A DNA stretch of 64,000 nt from Natronoglomus mannanivorans (GCA_025517485.1 JAOPKB010000016.1:1-64000); one strand, 5' to 3'; shown: positions 35,451 through 43,609, counted from the stretch's first letter. The notes: a model not told the origin generated them from the letters alone. A program made the numbers and translations.

Positions 35451-36371
35451 CTACTCGTCTCGCCGATCGTAGACCTGCACGGCGCGGTCGTGGCGCGTCG
35501 AGAGCCCGTTGGGATTGCGTCGGTCCGATCGGTCGTCGAAGCGAGCCCGGACCCCGTCTTTCAGCCCGCCGACCGCGCTGGTGAAGACGGTCGTTCCGTT
35601 CCCGAACCATCCCGTCGGCGTCCCCTCTCCCGAGGCGACGGCTCGAGCGCTCCTGTACCCGTCGCGAACGGCACTGCCGGCGGTCCGTCCGACGACGGAC
35701 GGTCGGAGTCCGTAGTTCTTCGCGAGTCGGTAGGCGAGCGAGCGGTAGGTATCACCCCAGTCCGTATCGGGACGGCCGCCGTCGGTTTCGACCTCACACC
35801 GGGCCGCCATCTCGGCACTCCACGTCACGTCGAATCCCATCCCGGCGACGCGGTGGGCGCAGTCGCGGGCGCCGCCTGCACAGAGGTACTCGTCGAACCC
35901 GTCGAGTTCTTCGAGTACCGATCGGTCGAACGCGACGTTGTTGCCGTCGAAGGGAGTGATCGCTCGTCCGGCAACGGTCTTCGACTCGGTCGGATCCACG
36001 TCCGGACCGGGTGTTTCGGGGAGTCCACCGACGACCGGTCCGGTGACGATGTCGGCGCCGCTGGCGACCGCGACGCTGATCGCCTCGTACCAGGCGGGTT
36101 CGACGACGTACTCGTCGCCGAGGAACGCGACGACGTCTCCCGACGCCGCTCCGATACCCGCGTTTCGAGAGACGTTGGGGTTCCGTTCGGAGATTTCGAC
36201 GAGGACGTCGACGTCGTCACGATCCATGACGGCGCCGGTCGTCCCGTCCGAGGACGGGCCGTTGACGACGACGACCTCCGTCTCGGCGGGAACGTGGGCG
36301 TCGAGGGCGTCGAGACACGGGAGCAATTGCTCTCGGTCGTTCAACGTCGAGACGACTACCGAGAGCTTCAT
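35451..36371 (-). CDS. Family 2 glycosyltransferase
   Basis: A 306-residue GT-A fold transferase with nucleotide-binding start KLSVVVSTLNDREQLLPCLD and VVVVNGPSSDGTTG. NVSRNAGIGAASGDVVAFLGDE carries the acidic metal site (DDE-like), and the acceptor region is LEELDGFDEYLCAGGARDCA. The C-terminal 90 residues (RLAKNYGLRPSVVG through SAVRDGYRSAR) resemble haloarchaeal AglG/AglI-type enzymes that extend dolichol-linked glycans, but I cannot assign an Agl number. A methyltransferase gene lies directly upstream on the same strand and may act on the same glycan. Confidence 0.87.
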   Translation of the reverse strand: MKLSVVVSTLNDREQLLPCLDALDAHVPAETEVVVVNGPSSDGTTGAVMDRDDVDVLVEISERNPNVSRNAGIGAASGDVVAFLGDEYVVEPAWYEAISVAVASGADIVTGPVVGGLPETPGPDVDPTESKTVAGRAITPFDGNNVAFDRSVLEELDGFDEYLCAGGARDCAHRVAGMGFDVTWSAEMAARCEVETDGGRPDTDWGDTYRSLAYRLAKNYGLRPSVVGRTAGSAVRDGYRSARAVASGEGTPTGWFGNGTTVFTSAVGGLKDGVRARFDDRSDRRNPNGLSTRHDRAVQVYDRRDE

Positions 36372-36461
36372 ACAGGTACGTAGATTCGGGGACCAGTAAA
36401 AATAGGCTGGGATTCACGCGCCCTGTGATAACCACGTGACATACGTCTGTCGTCGTTCGCG

Positions 36462-37169
36462 TCAGCGAACGCGCGTGTCCCAGTAAGAGACCGACGCGAG
36501 GTGATCGCCGACGGTCGATCGACCGATCACGCGATCGACCGACCGAATCGACGACGCGAGCACGTTCGGAATCGACCGATACAACCCGTAGGGGACGATG
36601 AAGTCGTCCTCGACGTCGACCAGCGTCAGATCCGTCTTCGCCAGTAACACGCTCACTTCGCTCTTCGAGTACAACCGCGACCCCATCGGCAGCGCCCAGT
36701 TGTAGACGCTACGCGCCGAATAGCGGTTGAACGTGTCGAAGACGATCTGGTCGCTCGAGACGCGACGCATCTCGCTCAGAAACGCTTCCGGATCGTCCGC
36801 CAGGTGGAAAAAGCGCATCGCGATGACGGTGTCGAAGTGATCGTCCGGAAACGGCAACCGACCGGCATCTCCCCGAAGGAACTCGAGTCGATCCGAGACG
36901 CCCGCCGCTCGTGCTTTTTCACGCCCTTGCTGTAACATTGCTGCCGAAATATCGAGTCCCACGACGTCCGCACCGCGGTCGGCGATCATCGTCGTAAATC
37001 GCCCGGTACCACAGGCGATTTCGAGGACACGACGATCCTCGAGGGGTTCGATAGCCTCGAGAACGGCGCGTTTCTCCCGTCTGTCGATCAGCTGTCCGCC
37101 CTGGGAGAAGCGCTTGTCGTCGTACTCCTCGGCGACGTCGTCGGCCTGGTACCACTCCTGTCCTTTCAC
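36462..37169 (-). CDS. Class I SAM-dependent methyltransferase
   Basis: A 235-residue methyltransferase of the UbiE/MenG-like type 11 group. Motif I is VLEIACGTGRFTTMIADRGA, motif II DVVGLDISAAMLQQGREKA, and motif IV PFPDDHFDTVIAMRFFHLAD. The first 35 residues (WYQADDVAEEYDDKRFSQGG) form the usual lid. The substrate is unknown. The gene is 90 bases upstream of the glycosyltransferase on the same strand, which suggests a role in glycan or lipid modification. A TATA-like tttattg near 37193-37199 lies about 27 bases upstream of the ATG. Confidence 0.85.
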   Translation of the reverse strand: MKGQEWYQADDVAEEYDDKRFSQGGQLIDRREKRAVLEAIEPLEDRRVLEIACGTGRFTTMIADRGADVVGLDISAAMLQQGREKARAAGVSDRLEFLRGDAGRLPFPDDHFDTVIAMRFFHLADDPEAFLSEMRRVSSDQIVFDTFNRYSARSVYNWALPMGSRLYSKSEVSVLLAKTDLTLVDVEDDFIVPYGLYRSIPNVLASSIRSVDRVIGRSTVGDHLASVSYWDTRVR

Positions 37170-37260
37170 ACTGGGCGCAACTACACGTCCCGGACAATAA
37201 AGAGGTACTGGAGTCGGTCAGGGAGAACGACTTTTGGTACGTGGTAACGTAGTACACAGT

Positions 37261-37401
37261 ATGCCCACCTGTAAACAGTGCGGTTCTACCCTCGAGACCG
37301 CCGATCTCGTCCGACACGAGGCGGGTGATCTCCTCATGGTCCACTGTCCGGAGTGTCAGCGACTCATGGGCACGTACCGTGAGCCAGGGTACAACCGCTG
37401 A
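37261..37401 (+). CDS. 46-residue double CxxC zinc-finger protein
   Basis: A tiny protein, MPTCKQCGSTLE to the end TYREPGYNR, with two Cys pairs (CKQC at 4-7 and CPEC at 29-32) that form one zinc knuckle. Such CxxC micro-proteins are abundant in haloarchaea and some affect stress or motility. A T-rich box at 37230-37237 lies 27 bases upstream, so the mRNA is probably leaderless. It is divergent from the methyltransferase. No specific function can be assigned. Confidence 0.7.
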   Translation: MPTCKQCGSTLETADLVRHEAGDLLMVHCPECQRLMGTYREPGYNR

Positions 37402-37431
37402 CGTTTCGGTTCGTCGTGTGCTCGACGCTTC

Positions 37432-37836
37432 TTACTGATCGGCGGCGATCACTCGATCGGGCCGAATCCGGAAGATGACCCGTTCTCCGACCTCGTCACC
37501 GTGGTTCGGGTACGTCTCGACGTCCATATACCGCTGTGCGAGCTGGTCGATGTGCTCGACGGCACCCTCGGTCGTTATCTCCTCGACTTCACCGCGGATC
37601 GAGAGGTACCGGTACGGATCGTCGGGATCCGGGACCGAGAGGCCGACCTTCGGATGTTGCTGGACGTTTCGCTCTTTTTGCCTGTTTCGAGCGGTGTTGA
37701 CCAGCAGATATCCCTCGTCGTCGATCCCGATCCAGACGGGCGTGACCTGCGGTGTCCCGTCGGGCATGACGGTCGCCAGCTGGGCGAAGGCCTTTCGCTC
37801 GAACAGATCGTGGTATTCGGATGGAATGCGCTCCAC
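37432..37836 (-). CDS. PPOX-class (F420/FMN) flavin oxidoreductase-like protein
   Basis: A 134-residue split-barrel protein of the pyridoxamine 5'-phosphate oxidase-like superfamily. Motifs: YHDLFERKAFAQLATVMPDG, QVTPVWIGIDDEGYLLVNT, RNRQKERNVQQHPKVGLSV, and YRYLSIRGEVEEIT with a C-terminal ERVIFRIRPDRVIA. The TPVW and KxRNxQ pattern fits the F420-dependent PPOX group. It starts with GTG at 37836, supported by gactattcg about 29 bases upstream; the longer frame to 37917 is Cys-rich and unlikely. Confidence 0.85.
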   Translation of the reverse strand: MERIPSEYHDLFERKAFAQLATVMPDGTPQVTPVWIGIDDEGYLLVNTARNRQKERNVQQHPKVGLSVPDPDDPYRYLSIRGEVEEITTEGAVEHIDQLAQRYMDVETYPNHGDEVGERVIFRIRPDRVIAADQ

Positions 37837-37997
37837 GTTACCCCATCGGTTCGAACACGAATAGTCACTTGGGAACACCCCGACACACAGTATACTCCTT
37901 ATATCCAAATAAGGCATTCATATGCGCCTATTATAAACAAGATTGTACGTATCCACATATAGGGAAGCTTTACCAACACCGAATCCAGTTCACTCGT

Positions 37998-38276
37998 ATG
38001 AGCATGAGTACCGCCGACGAGCGTGCTGCTGCCGAAGAAACCCTCTCAGAAGCCGAATACCGCGAACGTCTCCGTGAACTCCCGCCGAGTGCCAAACTCG
38101 TCGCCAAAGTTCTCGAGTCCGACTCTCCGCTTTCCCAGGGCCAACTCGCCGAGGAATCGCTCCTGCCCGACCGGACCGTCCGCTACGCGCTCAACCGCCT
38201 CGAAGACGTCGGACTCGTCGGTTCACGCTACAGTTTCCGCGACGCGCGCAAACAGGTCTACTTCCTCAAGCGGTAG
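37998..38276 (+). CDS. Small winged-helix (MarR/TrmB-like) regulator
   Basis: A 92-residue DNA-binding protein. After an acidic lead (ADERAAAEETLSEAEYRERL) comes the helix-turn-helix: LPPSAKLVAKVLESDSPLSQ, LAEESLLPDRTVRYALNRLE and VGLVGSRYSFRDARKQVYF. The pattern is common among haloarchaeal MarR-like regulators. Two in-frame ATG codons (37998 and 38004) are possible starts; gctttacc at 37967-37974 fits leaderless use of the first. It is the first of three same-strand genes leading into the MBL hydrolase. Confidence 0.82.
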   Translation: MSMSTADERAAAEETLSEAEYRERLRELPPSAKLVAKVLESDSPLSQGQLAEESLLPDRTVRYALNRLEDVGLVGSRYSFRDARKQVYFLKR

Positions 38277-38331
38277 ACGATCGGCAGACGACACACCCTT
38301 TTCCGTCGGCGGTAACCTCTCAGTCACACGG

Positions 38332-39114
38332 ATGGAGATCACTCGCTGTTCCGTCCCGACGGCGACGCGAGCGCCAGACGACCGGACGAACGCTTACGTT
38401 CTCGGGTGCGATCCGGCGGTACTCGTCGATCCCGCAGGCCGAACCGACGAACTGGACCGGCTGGTTCGCGACCGTGGCGTCGACCACGTGCTGGTGACCC
38501 ACCCACACCCCGACCACGTCGACGCCGTCGAGGACTACGCTCGTGAGACGAACGCGACCGTCTGGGCTCGGGCGGGCCGAACCGATCGGTTTCGCGAGGC
38601 GACCGGCGTCGATCCGGATCGGACGTTCGGACAGGGAACGGAGCTCCCCGCTGGTGACGACCGCGTGGAAATCCTCGAGACGCCGGGGCACGCGCCCGAC
38701 CACGTCGGAATCCGCGCGGGTGCAGACGGCCCCATCTGCTCGGGCGACTGCGCCGTCGCCGAGGGCAGCGTCGTCGTCGGCGCACCCGAAGGAGACATGC
38801 GCGCGTATCTGTGTACATTGCGACGACTGCGGGCGATGGCTCCGCCGCGACTGTATCCCGGCCACGGGCCGCCGATCGCCGACCCCGAAGCGACGCTCGA
38901 CGGACTCATCTCTCACCGCCTCGAACGCGAGCGGCAGGTCCGTAAGGCCGTCGACAACGGCGCCCGCACGCTGATGGAGATCCTCGACGCGTCCTACGAG
39001 AAAGATCTCACCGGCGTCCGCGACCTCGCTCGAGCGACCGTCGTCGCTCACCTCGAGAAACTCGCTGTCGAGGGGCACCTCGAGTGGGACGGCGAGTGTG
39101 CACGACCGCGCTAG
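38332..39114 (+). CDS. MBL-fold metallo-hydrolase
   Basis: A 260-residue metallo-beta-lactamase-fold hydrolase. The metal motif is THPHPDHVDAVEDYA (HxHxDH), with further ligands in ILETPGHAPDHVGIRAG, CSGDCAVAEGSVVV and LYPGHGPPI. The C-terminal helices (LISHRLERERQVRKAVDNGA through ATVVAHLEKLAVEGHLEW) form the winged extension typical of LACTB2-like enzymes, which are often RNases or thioesterases. The substrate is unknown. Its end overlaps possible starts of the next gene. Confidence 0.9.
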   Translation: MEITRCSVPTATRAPDDRTNAYVLGCDPAVLVDPAGRTDELDRLVRDRGVDHVLVTHPHPDHVDAVEDYARETNATVWARAGRTDRFREATGVDPDRTFGQGTELPAGDDRVEILETPGHAPDHVGIRAGADGPICSGDCAVAEGSVVVGAPEGDMRAYLCTLRRLRAMAPPRLYPGHGPPIADPEATLDGLISHRLERERQVRKAVDNGARTLMEILDASYEKDLTGVRDLARATVVAHLEKLAVEGHLEWDGECARPR

Positions 39115-39163
39115 CGAAGACGGAAGGCGGCGGACTTTTCCCCGACCGGACGTACTGACACTC

Positions 39164-39910
39164 GTGACCGCAGACGACGCCCCCCTCGACCTCGATATAG
39201 AGGACGAACTCGAGCGCGCCCGCGACCTCGAGGTCGACGTGCTGGCCGACGCGATCGAGTCGATCGGCTTCGAGTGTACGCGCTGTGGTGCCTGCTGTAC
39301 GCGAGACGGCGACGACGAGCACACTGCGACGGTGTTCCCGGACGAGGTCCGCGACCTCGAAGGGGCGACCGGTGACGAGTGGCGAGACGTCGCCCGGCCG
39401 ATGCCCTACGGCCTCCACGAAACCGCGGACGGCACGCTTGCGGGTGAAACGTTCGAGTGGGCGCTCCAGACCGACTCCTGTGGTGACTGTGTCTACTACG
39501 AAGAAGACGACGCCGGCACCGGCGCCTGCGTCGCCCACGAGGATCGCCCCCTGATCTGTCGCACGTATCCCTTCAGCGTCGCGCTCGGCGGTACCAGCCA
39601 ACCCATGGGCGAGGCCGTTGATAGCGTTGCGCTTCCAGCGCAACGGGAAGCCGGCGAAGCCGACGGCGAGGAAGGGATCGTCCGCGCCCACGAGTGTGAA
39701 GGGCTGGGGCGAGACATCTCGAGAGAAGACGCTACGGACCTCGCTCGAGCGCTCAAAGAACGGGCGGTACGCGAACTCGAGGAGGCGATTTCGGTTCGGG
39801 ACAACTACGAACCCACGGTATCCAGCGCGAGAGACGACAACGACGAACCCATCGTCGTCCACGATTCGGAAGGGGCAAAACGGGTCGACGGGACACCACT
39901 CGAGGAGTGA
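39164..39910 (+). CDS. YkgJ-family cysteine-cluster protein
   Basis: A 248-residue protein with a Zn/Fe-S-type Cys cluster: FECTRCGACCTRDGDDEH, then TDSCGDCVYYEEDDAGTGAC and HEDRPLICRTYPFSV. Members bind zinc or iron-sulphur; the function is not established. I start at GTG 39164 because a T-rich box at 39133-39140 lies about 28 bases upstream; an earlier GTG at 39098 overlaps the previous gene. A perfect 8-bp palindrome (39626-39644) is read in frame in the segment SVALPAQREAG, and looks like a small insertion. Confidence 0.82.
   Translation: MTADDAPLDLDIEDELERARDLEVDVLADAIESIGFECTRCGACCTRDGDDEHTATVFPDEVRDLEGATGDEWRDVARPMPYGLHETADGTLAGETFEWALQTDSCGDCVYYEEDDAGTGACVAHEDRPLICRTYPFSVALGGTSQPMGEAVDSVALPAQREAGEADGEEGIVRAHECEGLGRDISREDATDLARALKERAVRELEEAISVRDNYEPTVSSARDDNDEPIVVHDSEGAKRVDGTPLEE
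39626..39644. repeat. Perfect hairpin palindrome inside the cysteine-cluster gene
   Basis: GTTGCGCT-TCC-AGCGCAAC: an 8-bp stem with a 3-base loop in the coding sequence, encoding VALPAQ. Similar GC-rich palindromes lie within trpB and the radical SAM gene. Confidence 0.55.
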
Positions 39911-39983
39911 CGACTATCGGTCAAACGGAACGATTCGCTTCTGTTGGCTTCGTAAGGTGACTTTCGTACTGTCACATGGTAAC

Positions 39984-39993
39984 TAATTTAACC
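39984..39993 (+). promoter_or_regulatory. TATA box of the GGGP synthase gene
   Basis: The box taatttaacc is centred about 26 bases upstream of the ATG at 40014, the expected spacing for a leaderless mRNA. Confidence 0.6.
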
Positions 39994-40013
39994 AGTAGCT
40001 CGAATCCTCGGGT

Positions 40014-40784
40014 ATGAACCTCGATTGGCAAACGATCACTCACGTTACGAAGGTAGACCCGGCGAAGCCGCTCCCGCCCGATCTCGGCGTTCTCGAGGGC
40101 ACGGATTTGGTTCTCGTCGGCGGTTCGGACGACGTCACCGAACGAAATACGCTGGCAGCGATCGAGCAGGTCAACTCACAGTTCCCGGCGCTGCCCGTCC
40201 TGCAGGAGCCGTACAGCGCGACTCACGTCTCGACGGACACGATCGAAAACGCGGACTTCCTGTCGATCCCGGCGGTCTACAACGGCGACAGGGACCACTT
40301 CGTCGGGAAACACGTCGACCTGTTCACCGAAGTCGGCCGGAAACCGGACGAACTCCTCGGCACGGGGGTGCCGATCGTCGGCGATCTCATCGCATCGAAA
40401 GGCCGAGACGCGATCTCTGACCTCTCGAGCAAACTGTTCGGCGAGGGGTACGTCGTCCAGCACCTCGATTCGGCGGCTGCGACGATGGCCGGTGTTCGCG
40501 AGTGCTACACTCCCGAGCAGGTCGCCGGTGCTGCGCTGGCGACAGAGACCTTCTACGGCTTTCCCGTCTTCTACATCGAGTACTCGGGAACCTACGGCGG
40601 TCCGGTCGACGTCGAAGCGGCCGCGCCGTATCTCTCCGATACGGTGCTCCTCTACGGTGGCGGGATCGATAGCCACGAGAAAGCGATTGAGATACTCGAG
40701 GCCGGCGCGGATGCGATCGTCGTCGGTGACTGTTTCCACGACGATCCGGACACCTACCTCGAGACGATTCCGACGACAGAGTGA
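40014..40784 (+). CDS. Phosphoglycerol geranylgeranyltransferase (GGGP synthase)
   Basis: Makes the first ether bond of archaeal membrane lipids by joining sn-glycerol-1-phosphate to geranylgeranyl diphosphate. The 256-residue barrel shows THVTKVDPAKPLPPD, the LVGGSDDVTERNTLAAIEQV region, FLSIPAVYNGDRDHFVGKH, VFYIEYSGTYGGPVDVE and the phosphate-binding LLYGGGIDSHEKAIEILEAG with DAIVVGD. This is the group I haloarchaeal type. The gene stands alone and is followed by hairpins that look like a terminator. Confidence 0.95.
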   Translation: MNLDWQTITHVTKVDPAKPLPPDLGVLEGTDLVLVGGSDDVTERNTLAAIEQVNSQFPALPVLQEPYSATHVSTDTIENADFLSIPAVYNGDRDHFVGKHVDLFTEVGRKPDELLGTGVPIVGDLIASKGRDAISDLSSKLFGEGYVVQHLDSAAATMAGVRECYTPEQVAGAALATETFYGFPVFYIEYSGTYGGPVDVEAAAPYLSDTVLLYGGGIDSHEKAIEILEAGADAIVVGDCFHDDPDTYLETIPTTE

Positions 40785-40885
40785 GTGCCAGCGTTGTTCC
40801 AAATATCGATGGAGAAATTGTAACGGCCAGTCGTCAAAGCCACGTTGGCGATAGCAACACCCCTCCCACCCCACCGCCAGCATAC

Positions 40886-40901
40886 GGCGCGCGAGCGCGC
40901 C
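40886..40901. repeat. GC-only inverted repeat
   Basis: GGCGCG-CGAG-CGCGCC, a perfect stem with a 4-base loop just upstream of the terminator hairpin and sharing its GAGCGC core. Confidence 0.5.
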
Positions 40902-40906
40902 GTTTC

Positions 40907-40935
40907 ACCGAGCGCTTTGCGCTCGGTCTTTTTTA
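40907..40935 (+). terminator. Hairpin plus T-run after GGGP synthase
   Basis: ACCGAGCGC-TTT-GCGCTCGGT is a perfect 9-bp stem followed directly by CTTTTTT. It resembles an intrinsic terminator and is well placed between the convergent GGGP synthase and TRAM genes. Confidence 0.65.
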
Positions 40936-40948
40936 GTCGAGATTTTTG

Positions 40949-40987
40949 ACCGGGTTCGAGGCCACCTTCAGTGGCCGAGGACCCGGT
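40949..40987. other. Two-stem RNA-like hairpin
   Basis: ACCGGGT pairs with ACCCGGT on the outside and GGCCAC with GTGGCC on the inside, separated by a 4x4 internal loop and closed by a CTTCA loop. It sits 13 bases beyond the stop codon of the TRAM gene (minus strand) and may mark its 3' end. Confidence 0.45.
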
Positions 40988-41000
40988 TGAAACGGCCGCT

Positions 41001-41465
41001 TTAGAAGGTTTCTTCGATGATCTCGCCGACGGCGAAGTTCGATTTGACCTCGGTGACTTCGATCTTGACGCGTTCGCCGACCTCGGCACCGGGAACGATG
41101 ATGACGTAGCCACGCTCGACGCGAGCGATACCGTCACCCTGTTTCCCGATGTCTTCGATCTCGACGTAGCGCGTTTCACCGACTTCGACTGGCGGTTGGG
41201 GTTCCGACGGTGGCGTCGGACTCGATGTGCCGGTGCTCGCGCTCGAGTTCGATCCTGAACCGGACGACGTTGCTGCTTGCGTCGACCCCGTCGTCGACAC
41301 GGCACCCTGTTCGCGATCACGAGAGATGAGTGCGACGCGGTAGATCTCTTCCGGATCGATATCCCCGGTCTCGACTTCTTGGCGTGGTACTTCGATGACG
41401 TACCGGTCGTCCTCGACCGAGATGTCAGTACTGAACAGACACAGGAGCTTATCAGATATTTCCAC
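41001..41465 (-). CDS. TRAM-domain RNA-binding protein with regulatory N terminus
   Basis: A 154-residue protein. The C-terminal 65 residues are a TRAM domain: VEVGETRYVEIEDIGKQGDG, IARVERGYVIIVPGAEVGER and VKIEVTEVKSNFAVGEII. The N-terminal region EISDKLLCLFSTDISVED with YVIEVPRQEVETGDI is a conserved haloarchaeal lead. A Ser/Gly/Thr/Pro linker (about residues 60-90) joins them. It probably binds RNA as a chaperone-like or translation-associated factor. The GTG at 41465 gives the family-like EISDKLLCLFS start; the frame to 41498 adds 11 residues. Confidence 0.87.
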   Translation of the reverse strand: MEISDKLLCLFSTDISVEDDRYVIEVPRQEVETGDIDPEEIYRVALISRDREQGAVSTTGSTQAATSSGSGSNSSASTGTSSPTPPSEPQPPVEVGETRYVEIEDIGKQGDGIARVERGYVIIVPGAEVGERVKIEVTEVKSNFAVGEIIEETF

Positions 41466-41550
41466 AGTTAGACCCTCTATTTGCAGTCTGAAGCCCATCC
41501 ATAATAGAACTACCGACAGGGGCCAAACCGTCGGCCCTCGTGAGTCTCAC

Positions 41551-43305
41551 TCAGTCCGCACTGTGTGGCGTCCCGACGGTCGCGAACTGCGAGAGGTCGA
41601 TTTCGGCGTCGACACCCGTGTCGGCGAGCGATTCGTACGGTCGGTTGACGACGATATCGCCGGCTCGGCGGTTGCCGAGACCCGGAATCGCGGTGAGTTC
41701 GTCCATCGACGCGCCGTTGAGGTCGAGGGGGTAGGGGACGCCGGTCACCGAGCGGTAGCCGTGGGTGACGACGGCGACGTCGATCGCCCGTCCCAGTTCG
41801 CGTTCGCCGGGAATCCCGACGAGCAGCGGGTAGGTGCCCAGCTGGCGGCCGAAGGTCTTACCGTCCTGATGGTACTCGAGGTGGACGTCCGGCAGGACCG
41901 TTCCGGGCGGGGCGACTCGCTCGAGCATGGGGTTGTCGATCTCCTCACGGACCTGACTCTTGTACCGTTTAAACAGCTTCTTGTGGTCCTGTGCGATCTG
42001 TGCGCCGGTCTCGGACATCTCGGTGCCGGCGAAGGCCATCACCTGCCGGATGTTGATCCGCCGGAGCATGTACCCCTCGTCGTAGACTCGGTGGAGGAAC
42101 TCGAGGTTGCGCTCGTAGGTCTCCTCGCGTTCGCCTTTGAGGCCGTGCAGCAGGTTGATTCCGGGGAGGAGTTTGGGGAGGCGCGTGGGTTCGGTCTCGG
42201 CGGCGCTCGCGGCCGAGCCGCTCGCGCGGTCGGCGGGCCTCGGATCGTCCGGCCCGCCCGGTCGCCACCCCGCCTCCTCGTTGACGATCCGGACGGCTTC
42301 GAAACACTCCTCTGCGGAGACGTTGAGATTGTTCTCCTCCTGGACGACCGGGTCGGCCGACTCGAGGCCGAACGCCGCCGTATCACCGGGCGTGTTGTGT
42401 TCGGCGATGATTCGGATCCCCTCCCTCGACTTCTCGGGCCACTTCGCGATCGTGATCGGGTTCATGTTGTCGAGGTGTAGCGTCTCGAGGTCGGGGGCGA
42501 CCTCCCTGATCCCGCTGTACAGTTCCCGCAGGGCCTCGGGATTCGGCGCCTCGCCGTCGCCGCCGTAGGCGAGGATATCTGCCTGTCGACCGATCCGGAA
42601 GTGTTTCACGCCGTGGTTCGAGAGTGCGTCGACCTCGCCGACGACGGTCTCGGGCGATCGAAACGTCGGATTGCCGTAGAGCGGTTCGGTGCAGAACGAA
42701 CAACGGTAGGCACAGCCACGGGAGGTCTCGAGTTCACAGATGAGGTACTCGGGATGGTTCGGGTGTTGTTCGACGACGAACGCACCCTCTCGGGCCCAGC
42801 GAGTGACCTCGGGAACGTCGCGCATCCGGTCGTTGAATCCCTCGAGGCCGCTCTCGACGAGGTCGTAGGCGGCGGCTTCGACGTCACCTTTGGCGACGAA
42901 GTCGAAGTCCAGATCCTGGCGTTCGGTCTCGGTCGCACCTTCGTTCGCGTCGCCGACGCCGAACTTGACCGGGCCGCCCATGAGACTCGTGCCGCCGGCG
43001 GTCCAGGCCAGCTTTCGGACCTCGTCGGGTTCGGCGGGCGTCCCGCCGACGTACTTGCCGGGGACGGTCATCCCGCCGAGGTAGATCATGAGGTCGGCCT
43101 CGTCGACGTCCTGCCAGCGACCGGGTTCGTCTCGGAGCCCGTCGATCGTGTGGTAGGTGATCCGTTCGCGTGGGACGCCGGCGTCGACGAGTGCGCCTGC
43201 CGTGTAGCGGGGATACGTCGAAACGTACGGCGGGACCCCGAAGTGTGCGGGTTCGTCGACGTAGCCGTCGACGATCGTCACGGAGAGTGTGTCGGGGTCG
43301 GTCAT
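41551..43305 (-). CDS. Radical SAM protein with C-terminal helix-hairpin-helix
   Basis: A 584-residue radical SAM enzyme. The 4Fe-4S motif is SRGCAYRCSFCTEP (CxxxCxxC, about residue 200) preceded by a cobalamin-binding-like N-terminal domain (VTIVDGYVDEPAHFGVPPY, LMIYLGGMTVPGKYVGG). The C terminus MDELTAIPGLGNRRAGDIVV is a helix-hairpin-helix. The family is widespread in haloarchaea and Euryarchaeota but the reaction is unknown to me. A Pro/Ala/Ser-rich insertion (DPRPADRASGSAASAAETEP) contains GC-rich palindromic DNA. The ATG at 43305 follows gttttacgc about 34 bases upstream; a GTG at 43317 would fit better with 22. Confidence 0.87.
   Translation of the reverse strand: MTDPDTLSVTIVDGYVDEPAHFGVPPYVSTYPRYTAGALVDAGVPRERITYHTIDGLRDEPGRWQDVDEADLMIYLGGMTVPGKYVGGTPAEPDEVRKLAWTAGGTSLMGGPVKFGVGDANEGATETERQDLDFDFVAKGDVEAAAYDLVESGLEGFNDRMRDVPEVTRWAREGAFVVEQHPNHPEYLICELETSRGCAYRCSFCTEPLYGNPTFRSPETVVGEVDALSNHGVKHFRIGRQADILAYGGDGEAPNPEALRELYSGIREVAPDLETLHLDNMNPITIAKWPEKSREGIRIIAEHNTPGDTAAFGLESADPVVQEENNLNVSAEECFEAVRIVNEEAGWRPGGPDDPRPADRASGSAASAAETEPTRLPKLLPGINLLHGLKGEREETYERNLEFLHRVYDEGYMLRRINIRQVMAFAGTEMSETGAQIAQDHKKLFKRYKSQVREEIDNPMLERVAPPGTVLPDVHLEYHQDGKTFGRQLGTYPLLVGIPGERELGRAIDVAVVTHGYRSVTGVPYPLDLNGASMDELTAIPGLGNRRAGDIVVNRPYESLADTGVDAEIDLSQFATVGTPHSAD
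42232..42258. repeat. Inverted repeat inside the radical SAM gene
   Basis: GGCGGGCC and GGCCCGCC form a perfect 8-bp stem with an 11-base loop in the low-complexity insertion of the radical SAM coding sequence. Confidence 0.5.
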
Positions 43306-43450
43306 CGTATTGGCCACGAATAGCCACTCGAAGCGTAAAACGGTGACTACACGCAGGTGACCGGTGGCCCGTGTCGGTATCGATTCGACGTCGACCTCAC
43401 GGGCCGCCGCTACCCGTGCGTTGATAGGTCTTGCACCTGTAGACCGACCT

Positions 43451-43609
43451 ATGCCACCGACGAAGGAAGTCAAGTGTACCGACGAAGAGTGTGTCCTCGA
43501 CATGTTCGAGAACCATTATACGTACGACGTTCCGGACGACCACGAGGTCTCGGATCTCTCCTGTCCTGTCTGCGGGGGAACGGAGTGTCTCGAGGAAATC
43601 GTATTATAA
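43451..43609 (+). CDS. 52-residue zinc-finger protein, conserved in haloarchaea
   Basis: A micro-protein reading MPPTKEVKCTDEECVLDMFE, NHYTYDVPDDHEVSDLSC and PVCGGTECLEEIVL. Cys pairs KCTDEEC and SCPVCGGTEC would bind one zinc. It closely resembles small zinc-finger proteins found across haloarchaea (I believe the DUF7559 group). The ATG at 43451 is chosen because the preceding frame is not family-like. It is divergent from the radical SAM gene and is followed by a CCACCC/GGGTGG hairpin at 43627-43645. The function is unknown. Confidence 0.78.
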   Translation: MPPTKEVKCTDEECVLDMFENHYTYDVPDDHEVSDLSCPVCGGTECLEEIVL

